Source of the DNA: Tepidimicrobium xylanilyticum
GTDB lineage: Bacteria > Bacillota > Clostridia > Tissierellales > Tepidimicrobiaceae
Assembly (NCBI RefSeq): GCF_900106765.1
Contig: NZ_FNNG01000001.1
Coordinates: 1-64,000, forward strand
DNA: 64,000 nucleotides
Reading direction: 5' to 3'
The translations under genes were made by a program, and so were the position numbers. The notes under the pieces were generated by a model that saw only the letters and a list, made by a program, of their open reading frames with translations, was not told the origin of the DNA and searched no databases. Of the stretch, positions 27,672 to 37,077 are shown in pieces (position 1 is the first letter of the stretch; each line of letters starts with the position of its first letter).

Positions 27672-29342
27672 TTAAAATAATCCTACAATTTCCCCATTTT
27701 CAAGAATATCTATATTGTTAGCAGCTGGAACCTTTGGTAATCCTGGCATAGTCATAATTTCTCCTGTTAATGCTACTAGGAATCCAGCACCAGCAGATAT
27801 TCTTATGTCCCTAACAGTTATCTTGAATCCTTTTGGTCTTGCTAATAAAGTCGGATCATCAGATAGGGAATACTGTGTTTTGGCCATACATATTGGCATT
27901 TTATCTAATCCTAAACTTTCTATTTCTTTAATCCTCTTTTCACAAGCTTTTGTATATTCTACTCCATCTGCCCCATAAATTTCAGTAGCTATCTTATGGA
28001 GCTTATCCTTTATGGATTCATTAATATCATACAGTGGTTTGAAATTAGAAGGTTTAGTTTCAATAACTTCTACTACCTTCTTTGCTAATTCAACTCCACC
28101 TTCGCCTCCTTTACCCCATACCTCAGTTAGTACTGCTACAGAACCTAATTCCCCTGTCTTCTTAATTAGATAATCTAATTCAGCTTCAGTGTCAGTTGGG
28201 AATTTATTAATAGCTACTACAGCAGGAACTCCAAATTTATTAACGTTTTCAATATGTTTCGCCAAGTTCTCAAATCCCTTAGCTAAAGCCTCAAGGTTTT
28301 CAACGCCTAGTTCATCTTTCTTAACTCCACCATGATGTTTTAATGCTCTTACAGTAGCTACTATTACGGCTGCATCTGGTTTTAAGTCGCCAAATCTTGC
28401 TTTAATATCGAAGAATTTCTCTGCTCCTAAGTCAGCACCAAAGCCCGCCTCAGTTACTGTATAATCTGCTAGTTTTAAAGCTAATTTAGTTGCTAACATG
28501 GAATTACATCCATGGGCAATGTTTGCAAAAGGTCCTCCGTGAATTAAAGCAGGAGTGTTTTCTAATGTTTGAACTAGGTTAGGATGAATCGCATCCTTCA
28601 TTAATAATGCTACAGCACCTTGAGCCTTTAGGTCTCTTACATATACTGGGCTTCCATCGTATTTATATGCTACTAATATATTTCCTACTCTTTCCTTGAA
28701 ATCTTCTAAATCCCTAGATAAGCAGAAAATAGCCATTATTTCTGATGCTACAGTAATATCGAATCCATCTTCTCTTGGAACTCCATTAGGCTTTCCACCA
28801 AGTCCAACTACTATATTTCTTAAAGCCCTATCATTCATATCAAGAACCCTTTTCCAAAGAATTCTTCTTGGATCGATATTTAATTCATTTCCTTGATGTA
28901 AATGGTTATCTAATAGGGCTGCTATTAAGTTATGAGCTGTAGTTATTGCATGGAAATCTCCAGTAAAGTGTAGGTTTATATCCTCCATAGGTACAACTTG
29001 GGAATATCCTCCACCAGCGGCTCCACCTTTAACGCCAAAGCTAGGTCCTAAGGATGGTTCTCTCAAGGCAGTTATAGCTTTCTTGCCTATTTTATTTAAA
29101 GCCATACTTAGCCCGATATTCACAGTAGTTTTTCCCTCGCCTGCTGGAGTTGGGTTTATGGCAGTTACAAGTATTAACTTACCATCCTCTTTATCCTTTA
29201 GCCTTTCCAATACCTTAAGATTGATCTTTGCTTTATATTTCCCGTAATGTACTAGATCATCTTCCTCTAAGCCTAATTTTGCTGCTACCTCTGTAATGGG
29301 AAGCATTTTTGCTTCTTGAGCAATTTGAACATCCGTTTTCAC
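27672..29342 (-). CDS. fhs: Formate-tetrahydrofolate ligase
   Basis: A 556-residue enzyme, the family's usual length, joining formate to THF with ATP to make 10-formyl-THF. ATP loop [14 protein letters not shown] is near residue 68; [38 protein letters not shown] and the C-terminal [15 protein letters not shown] are family signatures. GTG start behind AAGGAGG. The product feeds purine synthesis (purN and purH in this window) and, in anaerobes, formate or C1 metabolism. Confidence 0.97.
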   Translation of the reverse strand: MKTDVQIAQEAKMLPITEVAAKLGLEEDDLVHYGKYKAKINLKVLERLKDKEDGKLILVTAINPTPAGEGKTTVNIGLSMALNKIGKKAITALREPSLGPSFGVKGGAAGGGYSQVVPMEDINLHFTGDFHAITTAHNLIAALLDNHLHQGNELNIDPRRILWKRVLDMNDRALRNIVVGLGGKPNGVPREDGFDITVASEIMAIFCLSRDLEDFKERVGNILVAYKYDGSPVYVRDLKAQGAVALLMKDAIHPNLVQTLENTPALIHGGPFANIAHGCNSMLATKLALKLADYTVTEAGFGADLGAEKFFDIKARFGDLKPDAAVIVATVRALKHHGGVKKDELGVENLEALAKGFENLAKHIENVNKFGVPAVVAINKFPTDTEAELDYLIKKTGELGSVAVLTEVWGKGGEGGVELAKKVVEVIETKPSNFKPLYDINESIKDKLHKIATEIYGADGVEYTKACEKRIKEIESLGLDKMPICMAKTQYSLSDDPTLLARPKGFKITVRDIRISAGAGFLVALTGEIMTMPGLPKVPAANNIDILENGEIVGLF

Positions 29343-29886
29343 AAGATTACCTCCTTATATTCTAATTTAACATCAGCTTACAAAAAATTATATCCAAATA
29401 TAAATAGTATGTATATTAGTTATTATAATATTCAGTATAGAGCTCGAACAAGGCTTGGTCTATTATATTATAAAACATTAAAGCGTTAATATAATATTAC
29501 AACCACATAGTATTATATCAAATTTATGCCTGTTTTTGAAATACTTTTTACAACTTCAATACTCTTCCTATTTGTTTTCTCAAACTACTATCGATAATTT
29601 GTTAGTTATTGCTAGTTCCTCCTACTATTGACCAAATTCAGCTATTGTTATTCATATTTATATACTCGCCTATTATGTCCTAATTATAAATAGTGGTGAA
29701 AATATTGCTTCTAACAAGGCATTAATGTAAAATGACTTTAGTCACTAGTTACGACCAAATTAATATCTCCATTATATAGTTTTTATAATTTTCAATCTAT
29801 TGCATCATCCTAATTTTTGTGGGATTATTTATATGCTAGCATGCTAGTAAAGCAAATTCAATCATTAAAACGAGGAGTGATTAAAT
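29343..29886. other. Long AT-rich divergent region between fhs and the PTS operon
   Basis: The 544 bases hold a 10-bp AT-only inverted repeat (TATTATATTA 29461-29470 with 29487-29496), a TATAAT for leftward fhs transcription near 29387, and the PTS control region listed next. No riboswitch or T-box core and no coding relic were recognised. Confidence 0.5.
29800..29847 (+). promoter_or_regulatory. Putative PTS-operon promoter with palindromic operator
   Basis: TTGCAT (29800-29805), 17-bp spacer and GATTAT (29823-29828), followed at the expected start point by the perfect palindrome CTAGCATGCTAG (29836-29847). The RpiR-type regulator of the operon is the obvious candidate to bind it. Confidence 0.45.
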
Positions 29887-31458
29887 TTGACAAAAAGACA
29901 GAAATTAAATGAAGCCATTCAACGCTTTGGTCGTTCTTTGTTACTGCCAATTGCGGTAATGGCACCAGTCGGTATGATTTTAGGTCTTACTGGGGCATTA
30001 GTTCAAAGCTATATGATTGAGAAACTTCCATTTTTAGGAACTCCAACTCTAAACACCATCTTAATAAGTTTAAGGGATATTGCAAACGTTATTTTCAACA
30101 ATACTCCTATTCTGTTTGCTATGGGTGTTGCTTATGGAGTATCGAAAAAGGAAAAAGGAATTGCCGTATTTTCATCAATTATTTCTTATTTGATTTTAAA
30201 TGCAACAATTAATGTTTGGTTAATAGCAACCGGTAATTTAGCTTCTGCCGAAGAAATGGCTCAAGTAGGACAAGGAATGGTTTTAGGTATACAAACCTTA
30301 AGGCTTGATGTGCTAGGTGGAATTATAAGTGGACTTATCGCTGCAATATTAACAGATAGATATCATGATAAAGAACTACCTGTAGCCTTTGCCTTCTTTA
30401 GTGGAAAGAAATTTGTACCTATAGTTTCTATCGGTGTTACAATCATCGTTGGGCTTATAGTTCCATTCATCTGGCAATATGTTACAAAGGCACTTATATC
30501 CATGTCCTCTCTAATATTAAGTGGATATATAGGGGTATTTCTAAATATTGTAATGGTAAGACTTTTAATCCCCTTTGGACTTCATCATGTATGGAGTGCG
30601 ATGCTTAGATTTACCCCTGCAGGTGGAGTATATACGATTGCAGGCGAAGAATTTGTAGGAGTATTACCCGCTTTAAATAAAATTCTATTTGATTTGGGAC
30701 CAAGCCATGAAGCTTGGGAAATGGTGCCAAGTTTAACTAGATTTATGGCACAAAATCAAATGTTAGTAACATTATTTATGATTCCTGCAATAGGTCTTGC
30801 AATGTATAAAACAGCTTATGATAAAAATAAAAAGTTCGTCAAGGGAATTATTTTAACTATGGTATTAACTCCATTTTTAGGTAATGTTACAGAACCAATG
30901 GAATTCTCCTTCTTATTCATAGCACCATTACTCTATATATGGTATGTATTCTTAGCTGCAAGTGGTGCTGTAGTTTTAGCAGCTTTAAAAACAGGCGTAG
31001 GCTATATTAGAGGAACTATTTTCGATTTTGCTATATTCGGGCTAATGTACGAAAATACAAAATGGTACAACATTCTGATAGTAGGTATTCCTTTAGCTAT
31101 AATTACATACTTCACATTTAGCTGGGCAATTAAGAAATTTAATATACCTACACCAGGCCGTGAAGAAGATGATATAGAGTATAATGCATTGTTACAAGAA
31201 AAGAGATATGATGAAATAGCAAAAATAGTAATAGAAGCCCTTGGAGGCAGACAAAATATTGTCAATGTTGAAAACTGCGTAACTAGACTTAGAATTGACC
31301 TAAAAGATATGCATATTGTAGACAAAGAGAGATTAAAAGAATCAGGTACATCAGGAATATTTTTCCCTGCAAAAAATCATATCCATATAGTATTTGGACC
31401 AAGTGTAGAATTTGTTAAAAATGCTGTGGATAGCGCATTACAAGGCAAGGTGGTTTAA
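29887..31458 (+). CDS. PTS sugar transporter, fused EIIC-EIIB (glucose/alpha-glucoside class)
   Basis: A 523-residue membrane protein. TTG start behind CGAGGAGTG. The EIIC domain spans about residues 1-420 with about ten hydrophobic segments (SLLLPIAVMAPVGMILGLTG; PFGLHHVWSAMLRFTPAGGV; NVTEPMEFSFLFIAPLLYIW). The C-terminal EIIB domain carries the phosphocysteine in VENCVTRLRIDL. No EIIA domain is present, so an EIIA encoded elsewhere must phosphorylate it. The GH4 partner suggests an alpha-glucoside-like disaccharide substrate. Confidence 0.92.
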   Translation: MTKRQKLNEAIQRFGRSLLLPIAVMAPVGMILGLTGALVQSYMIEKLPFLGTPTLNTILISLRDIANVIFNNTPILFAMGVAYGVSKKEKGIAVFSSIISYLILNATINVWLIATGNLASAEEMAQVGQGMVLGIQTLRLDVLGGIISGLIAAILTDRYHDKELPVAFAFFSGKKFVPIVSIGVTIIVGLIVPFIWQYVTKALISMSSLILSGYIGVFLNIVMVRLLIPFGLHHVWSAMLRFTPAGGVYTIAGEEFVGVLPALNKILFDLGPSHEAWEMVPSLTRFMAQNQMLVTLFMIPAIGLAMYKTAYDKNKKFVKGIILTMVLTPFLGNVTEPMEFSFLFIAPLLYIWYVFLAASGAVVLAALKTGVGYIRGTIFDFAIFGLMYENTKWYNILIVGIPLAIITYFTFSWAIKKFNIPTPGREEDDIEYNALLQEKRYDEIAKIVIEALGGRQNIVNVENCVTRLRIDLKDMHIVDKERLKESGTSGIFFPAKNHIHIVFGPSVEFVKNAVDSALQGKVV

Positions 31459-32228
31459 TGATACTAGCCCGCTTAACAGAAAATTACGATAAATTGACGG
31501 ATTTAGAAAAGAAAATAATTGAATATATAGTATCAAATCCCCAAGATGTACTGTATCTAACAGCCAATGAACTAGCTAAAAAAATATATGTATCTAAAAC
31601 TTCCATAATCAACTTATCAAAAAAACTAGGATTTGATGGCTATAGCGAACTCCGTTATTACGTAAAGCATCATATTGAAAGTCAAGAGAATTTAAAGAAA
31701 TTGCCCTCATTTAATGATATTTTGCTAAATATATACGATGAAGTTAATAAGACTTTGTCACTACAAAATGAGGAAAATATTAAATCTATAGTAGAAGTTA
31801 TTAGAAAGTCCCGAGCTGTATATATTATAGCTCGGGGAGCTTCCATGCCTTTGGCAGACCTGTTCTGTTCAAGACTTGCTCTACTAAAGATTAAATCCAT
31901 ATTCATAAGCGATTTAAACTTAATTGATGTTATATGCGAAAATCTATCTAAAGGCGAAAGCCTAATTTTAATGTCTTTATCAGGAGAGACAGAAAAGATT
32001 AAAACTGTAGCAAAAAAAGCTAGAGCCCTTGGTATTGATGTTATAGCCTTAACATCTTTTTCCAATAACTCATTGCAGAAAATCGCTAATTATAGGATGT
32101 TCTGTTTTGCAGACAATACGGAAACCAAATATAATGATTTGGTTTCAAGGGTAGGATTACACGTTTTAATTCAGATACTAATTTCATACTTAGACACAGC
32201 TGGAAAGGAGACTAAAAATGAATCGTAA
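31458..32228 (+). CDS. MurR/RpiR family transcriptional regulator
   Basis: A 256-residue regulator with an N-terminal helix-turn-helix (LTANELAKKIYVSKTSIINL) and a C-terminal SIS sugar-phosphate domain (IIARGASMPLADLFCSRL; LSGETEKIKTVAKKARA). The start codon overlaps the PTS stop by one base, so the two are coupled. It likely senses the imported sugar phosphate and controls its own operon. Confidence 0.9.
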   Translation: MILARLTENYDKLTDLEKKIIEYIVSNPQDVLYLTANELAKKIYVSKTSIINLSKKLGFDGYSELRYYVKHHIESQENLKKLPSFNDILLNIYDEVNKTLSLQNEENIKSIVEVIRKSRAVYIIARGASMPLADLFCSRLALLKIKSIFISDLNLIDVICENLSKGESLILMSLSGETEKIKTVAKKARALGIDVIALTSFSNNSLQKIANYRMFCFADNTETKYNDLVSRVGLHVLIQILISYLDTAGKETKNES

Positions 32229-33546
32229 AAAACAAAATGTAACCATTGTAGGAGCTGGTAGTACAAGGACTCCAGCCCTTATTGGAAGTTTGATCAATTT
32301 TAAGGAAAGATTTCCTTTGAGAAAATTAACCTTATTTGATATTAGTAAGGACAGAATGGAATTACAGAAAGATTATATACGATTGATGATGGAAAAGTAT
32401 TATCCAGAAGCAGAACTCATTTTTACCGATGATGAAGATCAGGCCTATATTGACGTTGACTATGTATTCGTACAAATGAGGGTAGGAAACTTTGAAATGA
32501 GAAGTCTAGATGAAAAGATTCCTTTAAAATATGGTTTAGTAGGTCAAGAAACCTGTGGTCCTGGTGGATTTGCCTATGGAATGAGGTCAATTGCCCCAAT
32601 GGTTCATATGGTGAAAAAGATAAGAGAATATTCTAAGGATGCTTGGATTTTAAACTATACCAATCCTGCAGCCATTGTAGCAGTAGCCTTAGACAAGGTA
32701 TTCCCAGATGATAAAAGAATATTAAATATCTGCGACCAACCATATTCCATGCTAAAATCCTTTTCTAAAATACTCGATGTAGAACAACACGACATTGAAC
32801 CAGGTTACTTTGGCCTAAACCATTTCGGTTGGTTTACAAAGCTTTATCACAGACCAACTAATGAGGATTTAATGCCAAAACTTAAAGAATATCTAATGAA
32901 ACACGAATTTAAACCATATAATGCAGAGCAAAGGGAAGCATCATGGCTTGAAACTTATAAAAACGTGAATAAAATGCTTTCTTTCTTCCCTGAATATTTA
33001 CCTAATACCTATTTGCAGTACTATTTCTTCCCCGATGAAATAGCTAAGGAAAGCAATCCTAGTTTTACTAGAGCAGATGAGGCAAAAGAAGGTAGGGAAA
33101 AGAAAGTTTTAGATATATGTAAAAAAGCGAAGGAGCAGAATTCACTAGAAGGATTACCATTTTTAGTTGGAGAAGTCCATGGGAATATGATGGTAGAGGT
33201 TGCAGAGTCCATTGCCTATGATTTAAGAAAAGTATTCATAGTAATAGTCAGAAATGAAGGAATTATAACCAACCTACCTGAAGATGCAATGGTGGAATGT
33301 GCAGGAGAACTTACTAAAGATGGTGCTGTAGGGTATCCAATTGGTAAAGTAGATACTTTCTACGAAGGATTATTGGTAAACCAATATGCCTATGAAAAAC
33401 TAACCGTAGAATCCTTATTTGAGTCTAATTACCAAAAAGCACTACAGGCCTTGACTTTGAATAGAACCGTTATAAATCCTGTAAAAGCAAAGATGGTATT
33501 AGATGATCTAATGGAAGCTAATAAAGAGTACTGGTATTTGAGATAG
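32218..33546 (+). CDS. Glycoside hydrolase family 4, 6-phospho-alpha-glucosidase type
   Basis: A 442-residue NAD- and metal-dependent GH4 enzyme, acting on phosphorylated disaccharides delivered by a PTS. It has the N-terminal NAD fold (VTIVGAGSTRTPALIGSLIN), the metal-region Cys in ILNICDQPY and His in FGLNHFGWFT, and NYTNPAAIVAVALD. ETCGPGGFAYGMRS matches 6-phospho-alpha-glucosidases rather than beta. It overlaps the regulator gene by 11 bp and has AAAGGAGA. Confidence 0.92.
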   Translation: MNRKKQNVTIVGAGSTRTPALIGSLINFKERFPLRKLTLFDISKDRMELQKDYIRLMMEKYYPEAELIFTDDEDQAYIDVDYVFVQMRVGNFEMRSLDEKIPLKYGLVGQETCGPGGFAYGMRSIAPMVHMVKKIREYSKDAWILNYTNPAAIVAVALDKVFPDDKRILNICDQPYSMLKSFSKILDVEQHDIEPGYFGLNHFGWFTKLYHRPTNEDLMPKLKEYLMKHEFKPYNAEQREASWLETYKNVNKMLSFFPEYLPNTYLQYYFFPDEIAKESNPSFTRADEAKEGREKKVLDICKKAKEQNSLEGLPFLVGEVHGNMMVEVAESIAYDLRKVFIVIVRNEGIITNLPEDAMVECAGELTKDGAVGYPIGKVDTFYEGLLVNQYAYEKLTVESLFESNYQKALQALTLNRTVINPVKAKMVLDDLMEANKEYWYLR

Positions 33547-33556
33547 GGGTGATCGT

Positions 33557-34753
33557 ATGTATATCTATTCCGAAAACATTTATACTCCTAAGGGATTTCA
33601 AGACGGTTATTTAAAGATAGAAGATGGCATTATAAAAGGAATATATCCTGAAGTAGAACCTAATGAAGAAGTTCTAGATTATAGCCAGAATATAATACTT
33701 CCAGGCTTTATCGATATCCACCTTCATGGTTGGGCTACAGGTTCCTTTACCTATGAAGGAAGCTCAAAATCCCTTAGAAATATGTCAAGAGATTTGGTGA
33801 AATCTGGAGTTACATCCTACTTAGCTACTACTGGCACCGATTCCTTAGACTTTATAAAATTCCAATTATCAGAAGCTAAAAAGGCTATGGACAGTTGGGA
33901 ACCTTCCTTAGGAGCAGAAGTTATAGGCATCCATCTTGAAGGCCCCTTTATAAACAAGGAATACAAGGGAATGCAAAAAGAGGAGCATGTATTAAATCCA
34001 TCTATCGAAATACTTGAAAACTTTATTGAAATAGCTGGTAAAGGTAATATAAGGCTAATAACCATGGCACCAGAACTACCTGGTTCAGAAGAATTCATTA
34101 AATATGCCAATAAAAACAATATACAGATTTCTGTTGGCCATACTGCTGCTGAATTCGAGGATATTGCAAGGCTAAAGGATTTAGGATTAGGAGGATTCAC
34201 CCATACCTACAGCGGCATGAGGGGCTTCCACCACAGAAGGCTTGGGGTTGTAGGTGCTGCTATGTACTTCAATGATATGTATGCAGAATTTGCAAAACAA
34301 ACAGGACTTACAGTAAAACCTGAAGCATTTGCTATCATGTATAGGTTAAAAGGCCCCAATAAAATAATACTAACTACCGACTGTGTAGGATTAGCTCATG
34401 TAAACTATGAATTTTACCATTATGTTCGTAAACAAACCTTCATTCCACAAGGCGATTATATAAAAGTAGTTAGCGAAGATGGCAAGGAAGAATTAATGGA
34501 TAAATACAATTATGAACAGGTTAAGGATTTAGAAATGAACTATTTAGATTCGGTAAAAAATGTAGTAAAAAATGTTAAAGCATCCATAAGCGATATAGTA
34601 AAAATGACAGCAGAAAACCCAGCTAAGTACATTAACCTATATGATAAGAAGGGTTCCATAGAAGAGGGAAAAGATGCAGATGTAATAGTGGTAGATGACT
34701 ATTGGAACTTAATAGATGTTTTCGTAAAAGGATTAAAACAAAATATTAATTAA
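33557..34753 (+). CDS. N-acetylglucosamine-6-phosphate deacetylase-like amidohydrolase
   Basis: A 398-residue NagA-family protein. Metal and catalytic residues are visible: HLHG in FIDIHLHGWATG (residue ~54), Glu in GIHLEGPFINKEYKG, His in ISVGHTAAEFED, His in GGFTHTYSGMRG and Asp in IILTTDCVGLA. Being the last gene of a PTS-GH4 operon, it suggests the imported disaccharide contains an N-acetylated amino sugar or that the enzyme has another deacylase role. Spacing to the GH4 gene is 10 bp with GGGGTGA. Confidence 0.85.
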   Translation: MYIYSENIYTPKGFQDGYLKIEDGIIKGIYPEVEPNEEVLDYSQNIILPGFIDIHLHGWATGSFTYEGSSKSLRNMSRDLVKSGVTSYLATTGTDSLDFIKFQLSEAKKAMDSWEPSLGAEVIGIHLEGPFINKEYKGMQKEEHVLNPSIEILENFIEIAGKGNIRLITMAPELPGSEEFIKYANKNNIQISVGHTAAEFEDIARLKDLGLGGFTHTYSGMRGFHHRRLGVVGAAMYFNDMYAEFAKQTGLTVKPEAFAIMYRLKGPNKIILTTDCVGLAHVNYEFYHYVRKQTFIPQGDYIKVVSEDGKEELMDKYNYEQVKDLEMNYLDSVKNVVKNVKASISDIVKMTAENPAKYINLYDKKGSIEEGKDADVIVVDDYWNLIDVFVKGLKQNIN

Positions 34754-34784
34754 TAAGGGTAGTCCAAGCACTACCCTTTATTAA
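34752..34784 (+). terminator. Terminator of the PTS-GH4 operon
   Basis: AAGGGTAGT (34755-34763) pairs with ACTACCCTT (34770-34778), extended by flanking TAAT/ATTA, followed by TTATTAAGTTT. Confidence 0.75.
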
Positions 34785-34796
34785 GTTTATAGTACC

Positions 34797-34945
34797 TATA
34801 TTACATAGGCATTCATAATAGGCTGCATGTTTTCCTATTTCAGAATATTTTTCAGAAATTAGATTATTTACCCCTACCCTTTTCTGGCTCCCCAAACCTT
34901 CATAATGATAATTACATCTTCCCTAAGGTTTTCTTCTAAATTAAA
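34797..34945 (-). pseudogene. Relic of a molybdoenzyme C-terminus, inverted duplicate of 21.35-21.49 kb
   Basis: Read leftward, these bases closely match the last ~45 codons of the molybdopterin oxidoreductase at 19.5-21.5 kb. KYSEIGKHAAYYECLCNI is preserved, and ENLREDV upstream, but between them indels and stops break the frame (WGARKG-stop). Nothing of the rest of the gene is seen. It is in opposite orientation, about 13 kb from the intact copy. Confidence 0.85.
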
Positions 34946-34970
34946 ACTATTATATGTGAAATTGCAACAT

Positions 34971-35002
34971 AAAAAAACAGTATGATTAACCAATCATACT
35001 GT
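34971..35002 (-). terminator. Terminator of the PucR-end operon
   Basis: Perfect 11-bp stem ACAGTATGATT/AATCATACTGT with a 4-base loop, followed on the minus strand by TTTTTTT. Confidence 0.9.
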
Positions 35003-35065
35003 CTGTTGAATTTTTATATAATTTATTGGGGGAGTAATTCTTTTTACACAAATCTCCTATAACTC

Positions 35066-36226
35066 TTACAGTATTATCTTAGATATTTTATAAGCCAATG
35101 ATATAGTCTCATAAAACTTTATACTTTCTTCTGTTAAACCTAAAAGTTGTTTTACTTTTAATATCCTATATCTTATCGTATTTTCATGTTGAAATAAATC
35201 AAAGGCAGTTTTCCCTATATCTCCATCATTCTGCACATAGGTAAACAGTGTTTCAACTAATTTACCGTTTTTATTTTCATCATACTCTATAAGTGGACCT
35301 ATTAACTCATTATAGAATTTTTTTAGTGTATTTTTGTTTTTTATATCCAAAAGAAGTTGATACGACCCAATTTTACTATATATCTCTACCTTATTTTTGG
35401 TTATTTTAGACACTTTGCAAGCAGTTAAAGCTTCTTCTATTGCATCCTTCAAGTTCTTTAAACTTTCATAAGAGTTACTAATGCCTATATAATAATCTTT
35501 TAAACTTCTTTCTACTACGTTTTTTATATTATTTATGTGTAAATCTATGTCTTTATCAGTTATTTTAGATTGAGATGAAATACATATTAAAACATTATCA
35601 TAATAACTCACACAATATAAATTCTTTATGTTGTTCAAATTTCCAATCAAAAATCTTATTTTACTTTCTTCACACATGACTGTTTTCAAACAAAAAACTA
35701 CTATATTATCGTAAAATTTATTGTTAAGAGTATATGCTAAAGACATAATATTTTCAGGGTCATCCTCATTAAGAATATCATTTATTATAGATATAGCCAC
35801 ATGATTGTTTTGGCTAGATAATATAGCTCTAGATACATCAGTTATTATGTCTGCATAGGCAACGCTCCACTCTACCATAATAATAGGATAATTTACTTCG
35901 TTTGCATAGTTTGCCACCTCTTGAGGTATGGTCTTAAAATATCTATTTATTATACACAATCCGCTAGAATTAAACTTATTATATAATTTAACAGTATCTA
36001 ACAACAGCTCAGGTGTGTTCTTTATAGCATACAGACTAGAAATAAAAAAATCTCCATCCTCAAATAAATGGTTTTCTTTACCTGCTATGCTTGCATCTAG
36101 AGGAAATTCAGGACATTCAACAACACTAATCCTACGTAACTGTCTATCTAATCCCCTACTTCCTGCCAATATCTGTGCACCATAAAATGAAGGAAGTTTT
36201 AACGCATCAGCAACTGAAATAGACAT
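35066..36226 (-). CDS. PucR/CdaR family transcriptional regulator
   Basis: A 386-residue regulator. The N-terminal PucR domain (VADALKLPSFYGAQILAGSR; ISVVECPEFPLDA) is followed by a GGDEF-like middle region and the C-terminal helix-turn-helix TAFDLFQHENTIRYRILKVK typical of PucR/CdaR. PucR-type proteins often activate purine, hydantoin or amino-acid catabolic genes. It is the last gene of the Opp-DUF1177/AroM-DUF917 operon, four bases after its neighbour, and probably regulates that operon. Confidence 0.9.
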   Translation of the reverse strand: MSISVADALKLPSFYGAQILAGSRGLDRQLRRISVVECPEFPLDASIAGKENHLFEDGDFFISSLYAIKNTPELLLDTVKLYNKFNSSGLCIINRYFKTIPQEVANYANEVNYPIIMVEWSVAYADIITDVSRAILSSQNNHVAISIINDILNEDDPENIMSLAYTLNNKFYDNIVVFCLKTVMCEESKIRFLIGNLNNIKNLYCVSYYDNVLICISSQSKITDKDIDLHINNIKNVVERSLKDYYIGISNSYESLKNLKDAIEEALTACKVSKITKNKVEIYSKIGSYQLLLDIKNKNTLKKFYNELIGPLIEYDENKNGKLVETLFTYVQNDGDIGKTAFDLFQHENTIRYRILKVKQLLGLTEESIKFYETISLAYKISKIIL

Positions 36227-36230
36227 TCTA

Positions 36231-37061
36231 TCAACCCCTTAACAAGCTTTTATAAATGCATCCTAAATGCTCTTTGCAATGAAGACATATAGGTTTACAT
36301 TCTAAGTAATTTTCCTCTTCATATAATACCTGGTCCTTTATGTCCAATATTAAATCCATTAATTTTTTCAGCTCTTTCTCTTCTCCTATAACATCTAACG
36401 TTACACTTCCTTTCCCATTACCAATTCCTCCTGCAGCTATAGGGATGGCTTCCAAACCTGTCAATAATTTTATTGCATTCACTTCTGTAATTATTTCACC
36501 TATAACAGGCATAAGACCTACAGACATTCCAGTAGAATACTTCTTTTTTCTCCTTCCAGTTAGCTTGATTATCTCATTTATATTATTGGGAATTAGCTTC
36601 TCAAGACCTACAGGGATTATTACAGGCACCCCTTCTCCATACCATGTCCCAAAAGCAAAAGGTGTATCTCCACCCCCTAAGCTTCCTGTCATCATTGCTG
36701 CATTTCCATAGGGGTCTATAGCATTTGCTCCGCATATAATTAAATCATTCTCTGTTAACTTTAATACATCCTGTAAAAAGGTTTCATCAATATTTATAAA
36801 TTCACCATTTTTATATAAAGCTACATGGGGGAGAGATTCCTCATCCCCCACATTTACAACACATCCCCTTTTAGTTATCATTCCACACAACCTTAAATAG
36901 TTGCCAGTAATTGTTTTGGATACTTGGGAAACAGTGGAGCCTCCTTTAAATAATATATTTCCTTTCTCTAAAACATTTTTTACCTTAGGATGTATACTAA
37001 CAGCCATAGCTATTAACTTTTTTGATTCCTCTACTGTTAATGTAATTTGAGCTATAGGCAT
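36231..37061 (-). CDS. Unrecognised 276-residue protein with C-terminal cysteine cluster
   Basis: No family was recognised with confidence. It appears soluble and alpha/beta. A glycine-rich centre (NAAMMTGSLGGGDTPFAFGT; IPIAAGGIGNGKGSVTLDV) could bind a cofactor or phosphate, and NDLIICGANAIDPYGN loosely recalls CoA-transferase-like or LUD folds. The end reads CKPICLHCKEHLGC, a C-x3-C-x2-C-x5-C pattern that could hold zinc or an iron-sulfur cluster. It lies between DUF917 and PucR genes in one operon, implying a role in the same pathway. Confidence 0.6.
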   Translation of the reverse strand: MPIAQITLTVEESKKLIAMAVSIHPKVKNVLEKGNILFKGGSTVSQVSKTITGNYLRLCGMITKRGCVVNVGDEESLPHVALYKNGEFINIDETFLQDVLKLTENDLIICGANAIDPYGNAAMMTGSLGGGDTPFAFGTWYGEGVPVIIPVGLEKLIPNNINEIIKLTGRRKKKYSTGMSVGLMPVIGEIITEVNAIKLLTGLEAIPIAAGGIGNGKGSVTLDVIGEEKELKKLMDLILDIKDQVLYEEENYLECKPICLHCKEHLGCIYKSLLRG

Positions 37062-37077
37062 ATACAGATCTCTCCTA

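Noticed and set aside
29343-29886. Possible T-box or other leader RNA before fhs or the PTS genes
   Set aside because: No T-box core, no terminator/antiterminator pair and no known aptamer core were visible in the 544 bases.
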